Positions 1-4,782 of a DNA stretch of 5,712 nucleotides are shown here, piece by piece; positions within the stretch are counted from its first letter, which is position 1; each line of letters begins with the position of its first letter. Made by a program: the position numbers and the translations under genes. The stretch is taken from the NCBI GenBank assembly GCA_013329575.1, contig DUJX01000086.1, forward strand, positions 1 to 5,712, given 5' to 3'. The notes under the pieces are model-generated. The model worked only from the letters and a program-made list of their open reading frames with translations. It did not search any database and had not been told where the DNA came from. This stretch comes from Halobacteria archaeon (GTDB lineage: Archaea; Halobacteriota; Methanoliparia; Methanoliparales; Methanoliparaceae).

Positions 1-43
1 GATCTTGAGTCTACCACCTTTGGCCTGACTCGGTAACCCCCGC
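1..43 (-). tRNA. tRNA-Leu (anticodon CAA), 5' part, cut by the window edge
   Basis: Read on the minus strand from base 43, the sequence opens with the acceptor strand GCGGGGG (43-37). It continues with a D-arm containing CCGAG and CAAAGG, then an anticodon stem GTAGA (14-10) and the seven-base loop CTCAAGA (9-3). The anticodon is CAA (bases 7-5), which reads UUG leucine codons. The acceptor, D-arm and loop closely follow remembered archaeal tRNA-Leu sequences. Base 1 lies in the 3' strand of the anticodon stem, so the variable arm, T arm and 3' acceptor strand lie outside. A purine pair follows the anticodon and stem pairing resumes, so no intron is visible at the usual position after base 37, although the window ends too soon to exclude one. 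Confidence 0.88.
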
Positions 44-69
44 ATTCTATTTCCATCTGCTTTTACAGT

Positions 70-79
70 GTATATTATA
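70..79 (-). promoter_or_regulatory. Candidate TATA box of the tRNA-Leu gene
   Basis: On the minus strand this reads TTATAATATA, about 27-36 bases upstream of the tRNA 5' end. That is the expected place for an archaeal TATA box when transcription starts at or just before the mature tRNA. The surrounding DNA is very AT-rich, so position is the main support. Confidence 0.4.
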
Positions 80-163
80 AGTTATATTTAATGTTTACTA
101 AACTTTGTTGATAAATTTATCTTATTTAAATCATATTTGGTATATAACATAAGTTTTAAATCA

Positions 164-182
164 AAATGTATATTTAAATATA
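164..182 (+). promoter_or_regulatory. Candidate promoter of the transglutaminase-like gene
   Basis: The stretch AAATGTATATTTAAATATA has an A-rich BRE-like start followed by a TATA-like core, about 45-60 bases before the ATG at 225. A second TATA-like motif (TATATAA, 141-147) lies farther upstream. The whole interval from 60 to 210 is extremely AT-rich, so the true box cannot be fixed by eye. Confidence 0.3.
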
Positions 183-224
183 ATAATAAAAAAATTTAAT
201 TTAAATAATTTTGGTGATTATATC

Positions 225-1262
225 ATGGATGAATATTTAGCAGAGACCGAATTATGTGATTGGTCGTCTGAAGGGATCTCTGAACTTGTAGAGGATTTAA
301 AAAATAAGAGTAAAGACGAGAGAGAGTATGCAGTAAATGCGTTTTATTGGGTCAGAGATAATATATATTATTTTTTTATAAAGACGTCAAAAGCATCGGA
401 TGTTTTAAAAGACAGAAGAGGAGACTGTTTTGGAAAGTCTAATCTATTGGTTGCATTACTTAGAGCAAATGGTATTCCTGCCAGATTCCAGTTTCAATTA
501 CTTAAAGGAGACGCGTTATCCGATGTTATAAAACTAAAGATGGGAGATAAGAGCTATTTTAAGAATTTCCACATAACACATGCATTGGCAAATGTAAAAT
601 TAGATGATAAGTGGATACGGGCAGATTGCACGAGAGATAAGTATCTTAGTCCTGATCGGGCCAATGAATGGGATGGAAAAACCGATACTATCCAGCATCC
701 ATTCTTGATTAAAGATTTAGGATACGATTATGATGTAAAAGATTATAAAGAACGATCACAGCCTAAAAAGTTTGTAAATTTTGTAGAAATTTATAGGATA
801 TTGATCAATACATTCATAGAAGAGGAAAGATACAAAAATGCAGGGATAAGATTGTTTACCAATGAAGAGACTCGTAAAATGAGGCGAGATATATATGACC
901 GAATGGTTGATGCGATGAGGACGAACAATAGGGGTGATGCAAGGGTTTTTCTTTGGTTGACCAGACGGTTCTTCGCAGAACAATTCGGTTTAGACATAAA
1001 GGTCTTGGAACGGAGTGCAAAAAATGTTAAATACTCTTGCAGCTGTTGTGTATCAGATGATGCATACGAGTACATAGGCCCCTACCTGCATTGTTTGGAT
1101 CAGGGAATGGCTCATGGGATTAATCCAGAGATGGAGTTTAGATGCAATAGGACGAAAGACGGGATTGGGGATGTAGAAATAATAAATAAAGACAAGGGAG
1201 GTTATTATCGTCCAATTTTAGAGATCTTAGGAAGAGGACTTAAAAATTTATTAAAAAGATAA
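225..1262 (+). CDS. Transglutaminase-like protein with an ATC-hydrolase-like C-terminal domain
   Basis: This 345-residue protein appears cytosolic, with no signal peptide or membrane segment. The ATG at 225 is supported by GGTGA at 213-217. Residues about 30-140 look like a transglutaminase-like (papain-fold) domain: the RRGDC motif puts the nucleophile at Cys68, His119 (THALANV) and Asp134 (WIRAD) complete the triad, and the spacing fits the family. Such domains in prokaryotes are usually peptidases or amide-cleaving enzymes. Residues about 190-325 differ: a helical part precedes a Cys-rich segment (SCSCC, 271-275), a tyrosine-glycine motif, Cys290, GINPEM and NRTKDGIGD. This order resembles the L-2-amino-thiazoline-4-carboxylate hydrolase-like family, as recognised by eye only. 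The C-terminal 20 residues are basic. It stands alone between the divergent tRNA and sufC, 57 bases upstream of the latter. Substrate and pathway are unknown. The transglutaminase-like call is firm; the C-terminal call is tentative. Confidence 0.75.
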   Translation: MDEYLAETELCDWSSEGISELVEDLKNKSKDEREYAVNAFYWVRDNIYYFFIKTSKASDVLKDRRGDCFGKSNLLVALLRANGIPARFQFQLLKGDALSDVIKLKMGDKSYFKNFHITHALANVKLDDKWIRADCTRDKYLSPDRANEWDGKTDTIQHPFLIKDLGYDYDVKDYKERSQPKKFVNFVEIYRILINTFIEEERYKNAGIRLFTNEETRKMRRDIYDRMVDAMRTNNRGDARVFLWLTRRFFAEQFGLDIKVLERSAKNVKYSCSCCVSDDAYEYIGPYLHCLDQGMAHGINPEMEFRCNRTKDGIGDVEIINKDKGGYYRPILEILGRGLKNLLKR

Positions 1263-1271
1263 AAGATAAGT

Positions 1272-1292
1272 AGTATGATGATACTCTATATA
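1272..1292 (+). promoter_or_regulatory. Inverted repeat and TATA-like box upstream of sufC
   Basis: AGTAT (1272-1276) and ATACT (1281-1285) form a perfect 5-base inverted repeat around GATG. It is followed at once by CTATATA (1286-1292), which would place transcription start near 1313-1318, just ahead of the sufC ribosome binding site. The palindrome would then sit on the BRE, a typical place for a regulator to block or aid TFB binding. Operator function is inferred; a weak RNA hairpin ending the upstream gene is an alternative. Confidence 0.35.
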
Positions 1293-1319
1293 CGATTAGA
1301 TTATTAAATAATAGATAAG

Positions 1320-2129
1320 GTGGTCAGACTGAAAGATAGTTTAGAGATAAGAAATTTGGCCGTCGATGTCGATGGCCGGCATGTTTTAAAAGATGTAAAC
1401 TTGATGATTGAGAAAGGCGAGACTCATGTATTATTAGGTCCGAACGGGTCGGGTAAGACTACATTGTTATTATCTATCCTCGGTTTATCTCGGTACAATA
1501 TAGTTCGAGGCGAGATTATCTTTAAAGGAAAGGATATTACGGACTTACCGACGCATGAGCGAGTCAAGATGGGAATTGGGATCGCTTTTCAAAATCCACC
1601 GGTTATTCGTGGTGTATCTTTAGGTACGATGCTGAATATTTGTATGGGTAAGAAGACCGCTGAGATTACCGATGAGGCTGTGAAATTGGCGAAAGAACTG
1701 AATTTTTCCGAAGATTTTTTAACACGAGACGTAAATTATGGTTTTTCTGGCGGTGAGATAAAAAGATCTGAGATAATGCAGCTGATAGCACAACAACCGA
1801 ATTTTGTTATGCTCGATGAGCCCGATTCTGGAGTGGATATAGAGAACATGGAACTTATTGGAAGGATGATGGGAAAATTATTGCAGCGGGATCTTATACC
1901 GAGCAAGAGAGAGAAGATGGGATTGATCATTACGCATCTAGCAACGATACTCGATTATATTCATGCGGATAGGGCACATGTGATGCTCAAAGGGAAGATC
2001 GCCTGTTCTGGATATCCGAGAGAGATCCTTGCAGGAGTGAGAAGAAATGGTTACGAAGGATGTATACGGACATGCCAGGAGAACAATAACAATACGAATG
2101 TTACAAATTGTAATTATAACAAAGTATAA
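1320..2129 (+). CDS. sufC: SufC, ATPase of the SufBC iron-sulfur cluster assembly complex
   Basis: SufC is a soluble ABC-type ATPase that binds SufB and drives the conformational change needed for Fe-S cluster assembly. Numbering from GTG at 1320, the motifs are Walker A GPNGSGKTT (40-48), Q-loop Gln91 in FQNPP, the SufC-type signature FSGGE (142-146), Walker B VMLDEPDSGVD (163-173) with catalytic Glu167, and the switch histidine His206 in ITHLAT. All are intact. At 269 residues it is slightly longer than the usual ~250, because of a C-terminal tail with Cys248, Cys252 and Cys264 and many asparagines. The start is uncertain: AGGTGGTC (1318-1325), the best ribosome binding site, overlaps the GTG and would suit the in-frame CTG at 1329 instead. 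Homologous sequence begins at about SLEIRNLAV. It lies 14 bases before sufB, so the two are almost certainly one operon. Confidence 0.95.
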   Translation: MVRLKDSLEIRNLAVDVDGRHVLKDVNLMIEKGETHVLLGPNGSGKTTLLLSILGLSRYNIVRGEIIFKGKDITDLPTHERVKMGIGIAFQNPPVIRGVSLGTMLNICMGKKTAEITDEAVKLAKELNFSEDFLTRDVNYGFSGGEIKRSEIMQLIAQQPNFVMLDEPDSGVDIENMELIGRMMGKLLQRDLIPSKREKMGLIITHLATILDYIHADRAHVMLKGKIACSGYPREILAGVRRNGYEGCIRTCQENNNNTNVTNCNYNKV

Positions 2130-2143
2130 CCGAGGAGATTAAA

Positions 2144-3259
2144 ATGTCGGATAAATATTCTTCAAATGATAAGAAGGATGAAGATTATAAAGAGGATCTT
2201 TTAAAGGTAGGATTTGATATAGAAGAAAAAAATCGTGCAGGATCTTATTTACAGGTTAATCATTCTGTTTCGGTTGAAAGATCTAATATAGAAGATGTAG
2301 AGATTCTTAATACGGTAGATGCCCTTAAAAAATATGATTGGTTAGAAGATTATTGGTGGAAGGCTGTCTCTCCCGATAAGGATGAGTATACAAAAGAGGC
2401 AGAGATCAATCAAAATTACGGATATTTCATACATGTAAAACCGGGCGCAAAAGTGGATTTCCCGATACAATCTTGTCTTTTTATCTCAAAAGAAGGTACC
2501 CATCAAAATGTACATAATATAATCATAGTAGAAGAAGGTGCCGAGGTACACATAATAACGGGCTGTTCTGCCTTACATGGAGTAAATAATGCATTCCATA
2601 TCGGTGTCTCTGAGATGTATGTTAAAAAAGGTGCAAAGCTTACTTTTACTATGATTCATCTCTGGGGACCCGAGATATTCGTAAGGCCTAGAACGGGTGT
2701 TATAGTTGAAGAGGATGGAATTTATGTCAGTAACTATGTCTGTATGAATCCTGTTAAAGATCTACAGATGTCCCCGGTAACTTATTGCGGAAAGAATGCA
2801 ACAGCGTTGTATCAGACAGTTTTATATGCATCGGAAGATTCTAAGATGGATGTAGGGTCTGTTATTTATTTAAACGGTGAAAATAGTAAGACTGAAGTCA
2901 TATCAAGAACCGTAGCACGGGATAACAGCGAGGCAATAGTTAGAGGTAACATTATTGGAAAGAATAAAGGGATTAAAGGTCATTTGGAATGTAGAGGCTT
3001 GATGTTATCCGATGGTGCAGTAATACATGCAATTCCAGAGCTTAGAGCAGAGACAGCAGATGCAGACTTATCACACGAGGCGGCAGTAGGAAAAATATCT
3101 GAAGAAGAGATCGAATATCTTATGTCGAGAGGTTTGGATAAAGAAGAGGCTGCATCTGTAATCGTTAGAGGTTTCCTGAATGTGGATATAAAAGATCTAC
3201 CAAAACAGCTAGAAGAAGAGATACAGAAGAAGATAGATCTGAGCGCGGCTGGAATATAA
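2144..3259 (+). CDS. sufB: SufB, scaffold of the Fe-S cluster assembly complex
   Basis: SufB is the beta-helical scaffold on which SufC acts to assemble Fe-S clusters. The ATG at 2144 follows GAGGAG (2132-2137). The protein has 371 residues, shorter than bacterial SufB (~480-495) and typical of the short archaeal form. The acidic, lysine-rich N terminus (1-35) is probably flexible. Residues about 95-300 have the repeating short-strand pattern of the SufBD beta-helix. Conserved positions include Cys283 in GHLECRG and His311-Glu312 in LSHEAAVGKI, which correspond to the essential Cys and His-Glu of E. coli SufB. The C-terminal SufC-binding helical region follows (ISEEEIEYLMSRG to VRGFLNVD). Other cysteines are 111, 141, 200 and 215. 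No sufD, sufS, sufE or sufU is present here, so SufBC may act as a homodimer-based minimal system with sulfur supplied by another route. The next element is the promoter of an RNA gene. Confidence 0.95.
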   Translation: MSDKYSSNDKKDEDYKEDLLKVGFDIEEKNRAGSYLQVNHSVSVERSNIEDVEILNTVDALKKYDWLEDYWWKAVSPDKDEYTKEAEINQNYGYFIHVKPGAKVDFPIQSCLFISKEGTHQNVHNIIIVEEGAEVHIITGCSALHGVNNAFHIGVSEMYVKKGAKLTFTMIHLWGPEIFVRPRTGVIVEEDGIYVSNYVCMNPVKDLQMSPVTYCGKNATALYQTVLYASEDSKMDVGSVIYLNGENSKTEVISRTVARDNSEAIVRGNIIGKNKGIKGHLECRGLMLSDGAVIHAIPELRAETADADLSHEAAVGKISEEEIEYLMSRGLDKEEAASVIVRGFLNVDIKDLPKQLEEEIQKKIDLSAAGI

Positions 3260-3263
3260 TCAT

Positions 3264-3280
3264 AAAAAAGTTTATATAAC
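3264..3280 (+). promoter_or_regulatory. Strong archaeal BRE/TATA promoter of the guide RNA
   Basis: AAAAAAG followed by TTTATATAAC is a close match to an archaeal BRE plus TATA box, with the core at 3271-3279. The expected start, about 22-27 bases beyond the centre of the box, is near 3297-3302. The first base of the predicted RNA stem is 3299. This agreement supports a dedicated RNA promoter. Confidence 0.75.
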
Positions 3281-3298
3281 GTTATATTTGATTATATA

Positions 3299-3452
3299 AT
3301 GTTCATCAAAGAGACCGATGCGATCTTTCATTGGTAGAATATGAACATCCGGAATAGATGATGAACGTACAAAAGGCTTAACACCGAGGGTTACTTGGCG
3401 GACAGAGGTATATAACCGATAGGAGGAGGCCAGGAGTTAGTGTTAAGCTACA
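3299..3452 (+). ncRNA. Double-hairpin H/ACA pseudouridylation guide RNA
   Basis: This is a GC-richer, non-coding island between sufB and the next gene. Hairpin I: ATGTTCATC (3299-3307) pairs with GATGAACGT (3360-3368; one G-U pair) and is followed directly by ACA (3369-3371). Hairpin II: ten pairs between 3375-3384 and 3440-3449 (core GCTTAACAC / GTGTTAAGC) are followed directly by ACA (3450-3452). Inside hairpin II an upper stem CTTGGC (3394-3399) / GCCAGG (3429-3434) leaves a pocket of CGAGGGTTA (3385-3393) and AGTTA (3435-3439). The upper stem ends 15 bases before ACA, the spacing expected for H/ACA guides working with Cbf5, Nop10, Gar1 and L7Ae. A GA-GGT...ACC-GA element near the tip (3405-3419) is reminiscent of a kink-turn but imperfect. 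The pocket is complementary to UAAC-UA-UAACCCUC of 23S helix 69. The hairpin I upper stem (3315-3320 / 3346-3352, one bulge) is less certain. Confidence 0.75.
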
Positions 3453-3467
3453 GATTCTTTAAAAAAA

Positions 3468-3472
3468 GGGTG
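3468..3472 (+). promoter_or_regulatory. Ribosome binding site of the CMD-family gene
   Basis: GGGTG lies six bases before the ATG at 3479 and fixes that start. It falls in the 26 bases that separate the guide RNA's final ACA from the coding region, so this gene has little room for its own conventional promoter. Confidence 0.7.
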
Positions 3473-3478
3473 TTTTAG

Positions 3479-3832
3479 ATGACCGATGATAAAAAATTAA
3501 AAGAGATTGAGGCGAAAATAGGGAAGATCCCTCAGATTTTTAAAGATCTCAAAGATCTGAGCCCAGAGATGTACGAGATGTTGGTAGATCTGGATAATAT
3601 GATCTGGGCAGACGGGGCTTTAAGCCGAAAAGTTAAGAAGATAATCGCCATTGCTGTTGCGGCGGCTCTCCGTGATACTCATGCGGTTAAAGAGCAGACG
3701 GCTGGTGCAAAAAAACTCGGTGTAACGGACGAGGAGATAGAGGAAGGATTGCGGGTATCGTTCTTGCTTGCTGGAATGCCCTCGTACATGTATGGAAAGA
3801 TTGCGGTAAAGGATGTTATGAAGAGAGAATAG
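3479..3832 (+). CDS. Small carboxymuconolactone decarboxylase/AhpD-fold protein lacking cysteines
   Basis: This 117-residue all-helical soluble protein has the single-domain length and pattern of the carboxymuconolactone decarboxylase (CMD) family. Features include the N-terminal PQIFKDL/LSPEMYE helix, a long hydrophobic helix (KKIIAIAVAAAL, about 53-64), and the family-typical stretch GVTDEEIEEGL followed by a hydrophobic helix with AGMPSYMYG. Many family members carry CxxC plus a histidine just before the 'G-x-T-x-E-E-I' element and act as peroxidase-type reductases like AhpD. Here the aligned positions read DTHA, the following histidine position is Gln, and the whole protein contains no cysteine. 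AhpD-like redox chemistry is therefore unlikely; what it does is unknown. It lies directly behind the guide RNA and may share its transcript. T-rich runs follow the stop codon. Confidence 0.8.
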   Translation: MTDDKKLKEIEAKIGKIPQIFKDLKDLSPEMYEMLVDLDNMIWADGALSRKVKKIIAIAVAAALRDTHAVKEQTAGAKKLGVTDEEIEEGLRVSFLLAGMPSYMYGKIAVKDVMKRE

Positions 3833-3844
3833 CCGGATTAACAA

Positions 3845-3869
3845 TTTTTTAATAAATTTTAAATTTTTT
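3845..3869 (+). terminator. Oligo-T terminator after the CMD-family gene
   Basis: Two runs of six T (3845-3850 and 3864-3869) occur within 40 bases of the TAG stop. Oligo-T stretches without an obligatory hairpin are the usual archaeal intrinsic terminator, so transcription of the guide RNA/CMD unit probably ends here. Confidence 0.5.
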
Positions 3870-3962
3870 ATGATAGTCTTGTACAGAGACAAATGGTTGT
3901 TAAAATTGTGATTATTCTGTTTAAACATTTTTAATCTCTAAATTTTGTTTTAGATTTTTAAA

Positions 3963-4382
3963 ATGAACAATAAGACAAGGTTAGAAAGGATAAAAGATGC
4001 GATAACTGAGATGAGAGAGATATCGGAAGATGGTGGTATTGTCATCGTAGAAGGAAGGAAAGACGAGGCATCTTTGTCCGATTTAGGTGTTAAAAATTGT
4101 TTAAGACTTCCATTAAACGTGTCTATCTTTACTTTTTCTGAATTTATTGCAAAACAAAATAGAAATGTAATCATAATGACCGATTGGGATGATAAAGGAG
4201 AAGAATTGGCTAAAAAGATCGATAATAATCTTAAAAATCTGGATATTTTACCCGATCTAAATATTAGAAAGCGAATAAAAGAACTTGTTTGCAAAGACAT
4301 TAAGGATGTAGAGAGCCTTAATAGATACTTGATTAAAAAAGTTTATAAAGAGTTTGGAATTACTACGGAACAATTTTTATGA
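3963..4382 (+). CDS. Small Toprim-domain protein of the UPF0292 family
   Basis: This 139-residue protein consists essentially of one Toprim fold, the metal-binding domain shared by DnaG primases, topoisomerases, OLD nucleases and RNase M5. After a short helix (about 1-22) come IVIVEGRKDE with catalytic-type Glu30, then VIIMTDWDDKGEELA with Asp74 and Asp76, the DxD pair that binds Mg2+. A basic C-terminal region (RKRIKELVCKDIKDVESL, about 102-119) follows, as in archaeal UPF0292 proteins. All metal ligands are intact, so nucleotidyl transfer or phosphodiester cleavage is possible, but the activity and substrate are not established to my knowledge. No Shine-Dalgarno sequence precedes ATG 3963 (GTTTTAGATTTTTAAA), unlike most genes here, which suggests a leaderless or very short-leader mRNA. 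It lies upstream of dnaG, another Toprim gene, but 400 bases separate them. Confidence 0.8.
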   Translation: MNNKTRLERIKDAITEMREISEDGGIVIVEGRKDEASLSDLGVKNCLRLPLNVSIFTFSEFIAKQNRNVIIMTDWDDKGEELAKKIDNNLKNLDILPDLNIRKRIKELVCKDIKDVESLNRYLIKKVYKEFGITTEQFL

Positions 4383-4410
4383 ATTTTATTAAATTGGATC
4401 TTGTATTATC

Positions 4411-4425
4411 AAAAACTTTATAAAA
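4411..4425 (+). promoter_or_regulatory. Candidate BRE/TATA promoter
   Basis: AAAAA followed by CTTTATAAAA resembles an archaeal BRE plus TATA box and would start transcription near 4445. No gene begins soon after, so it would serve dnaG through a long leader or an unrecognised RNA. Confidence 0.4.
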
Positions 4426-4565
4426 CCTTAATATGTATAGTATTTGGTTTAAATTTTATTAATCGGTAAGATATCGACATATGTATAATTTATATAATTT
4501 ATAAAATTTAAAAAGAAGGTTCGATTAAAAAATTCAAGAATGTTTGAAAAGATATGAAGAGATAG

Positions 4566-4575
4566 CTTATATAAA
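4566..4575 (+). promoter_or_regulatory. Candidate TATA box of a small RNA or of dnaG
   Basis: CTTATATAAA is a good TATA core; transcription would start near 4594-4598. The next coding start is almost 190 bases away, so the box would drive either a small RNA ending at the T7 run (4718-4724) or a long dnaG leader. Confidence 0.45.
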
Positions 4576-4594
4576 AGCATTGAATATAATACTT

Positions 4595-4724
4595 CACGAT
4601 TAACCAATCACGAATATTATTTTGATTATCTTTGCAGTACCAGATTAGAAATAAGGTTTAAGATGAGATACGAGACGTATCTTTAAAATGGTTGGATAAT
4701 AGAGCGGGTAGGACGGCTTTTTTT
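4595..4724 (+). ncRNA. Candidate small RNA of unknown class
   Basis: The interval is bounded by a TATA box at 4566-4575 and a T7 run at 4718-4724. It includes a perfect hairpin, GAGATACG / CGTATCTT (4665-4672 / 4676-4683, one G-U pair, AGA loop), and a possible long-range pairing of CCAATC (4603-4608) with GGTTGG (4690-4695 region). Its 3' end, AGCGGGTAGGACGGC, is markedly richer in G and C than the flanks, as is common for structured RNA in AT-rich archaea. I do not recognise it: no tRNA, C/D box pair or H/ACA geometry is evident. A leader of dnaG is the main alternative. Confidence 0.3.
4718..4724 (+). terminator. T7 run, candidate archaeal terminator
   Basis: Seven consecutive T follow a G/C-rich patch. 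In archaea such runs often end transcription. It lies before dnaG, so it would end the candidate small RNA or attenuate dnaG expression. Confidence 0.4.
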
Positions 4725-4769
4725 AAGTTATCTTTTGTAAGATACCAGAATAAAAATTGTTAAATTAAA

Positions 4770-4774
4770 GGGGG
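4770..4774 (+). promoter_or_regulatory. Ribosome binding site setting the TTG start of dnaG
   Basis: The purine run AAGGGGG ends eight bases before TTG at 4783. No in-frame ATG occurs until codon 103, inside the conserved domain, so this site and the conserved N terminus together decide the TTG start. Confidence 0.65.
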
Positions 4775-4782
4775 TTTGTTTA

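Larger units (their letters stand above)
4383..4782 (+). other. 400-base noncoding gap upstream of dnaG
   Basis: No reading frame with a credible start exceeds about ten codons on the plus strand; ATGs at 4434, 4480, 4540, 4554, 4663 and 4688 all stop quickly. It begins with AT-rich, low-complexity sequence; 4483-4510 is almost only A and T. It contains two TATA-like promoters (4411-4425 and 4566-4575), an 8-pair hairpin (4665-4672 / 4676-4683), a G-rich patch (4703-4717), a T7 run (4718-4724), a 6-pair hairpin (4729-4734 / 4739-4744) and the dnaG ribosome binding site. Confidence 0.7.

Noticed and set aside
756..1075. Minus-strand open frames inside the transglutaminase-like gene
   Set aside because: They overlap a well-supported gene, have no ribosome binding site or recognisable domain, and look like low-complexity shadows of it.
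1275..1332. C-box-like ATGATGA (1275-1281) and CTGA (1329-1332) between the first gene and sufC, suggesting a C/D box RNA
   Set aside because: No D' or C' box between them, no terminal stem, and the CTGA lies in the sufC start region. The palindrome explanation is simpler.
3299..3337. Short frame ATG 3299 to TAG 3335-3337 (12 codons)
   Set aside because: No ribosome binding site, and it coincides with the predicted RNA hairpin I at a probable transcription start.
3358..3364. ATGATGA, a perfect C-box sequence
   Set aside because: No D box (CTGA) at suitable distance and no terminal stem of the C/D type; the bases belong to the hairpin I pocket and stem.
3440..3478. A 12-codon frame GTG 3440 to TAG 3476, preceded by GGAGGAGG (3422-3429) and ending exactly before the CMD start codon, like a leader peptide
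   Set aside because: Its bases are fully explained by the 3' strand of the H/ACA hairpin II stem and the ACA box, and the encoded peptide has no notable composition. The coupling to the next ATG is striking but probably fortuitous.
3842..3908. CAATTTT (3843 region) and AAAATTG (3903 region) as a long inverted repeat
   Set aside because: The arms are short and composed almost only of A and T in an AT-rich spacer, so chance matches are expected.
4483..4510. Repeated TTTATA/ATTTATAA units as a possible repeat element or origin
   Set aside because: Low-complexity A/T sequence with no regular unit, no origin recognition box motif and no flanking symmetry.
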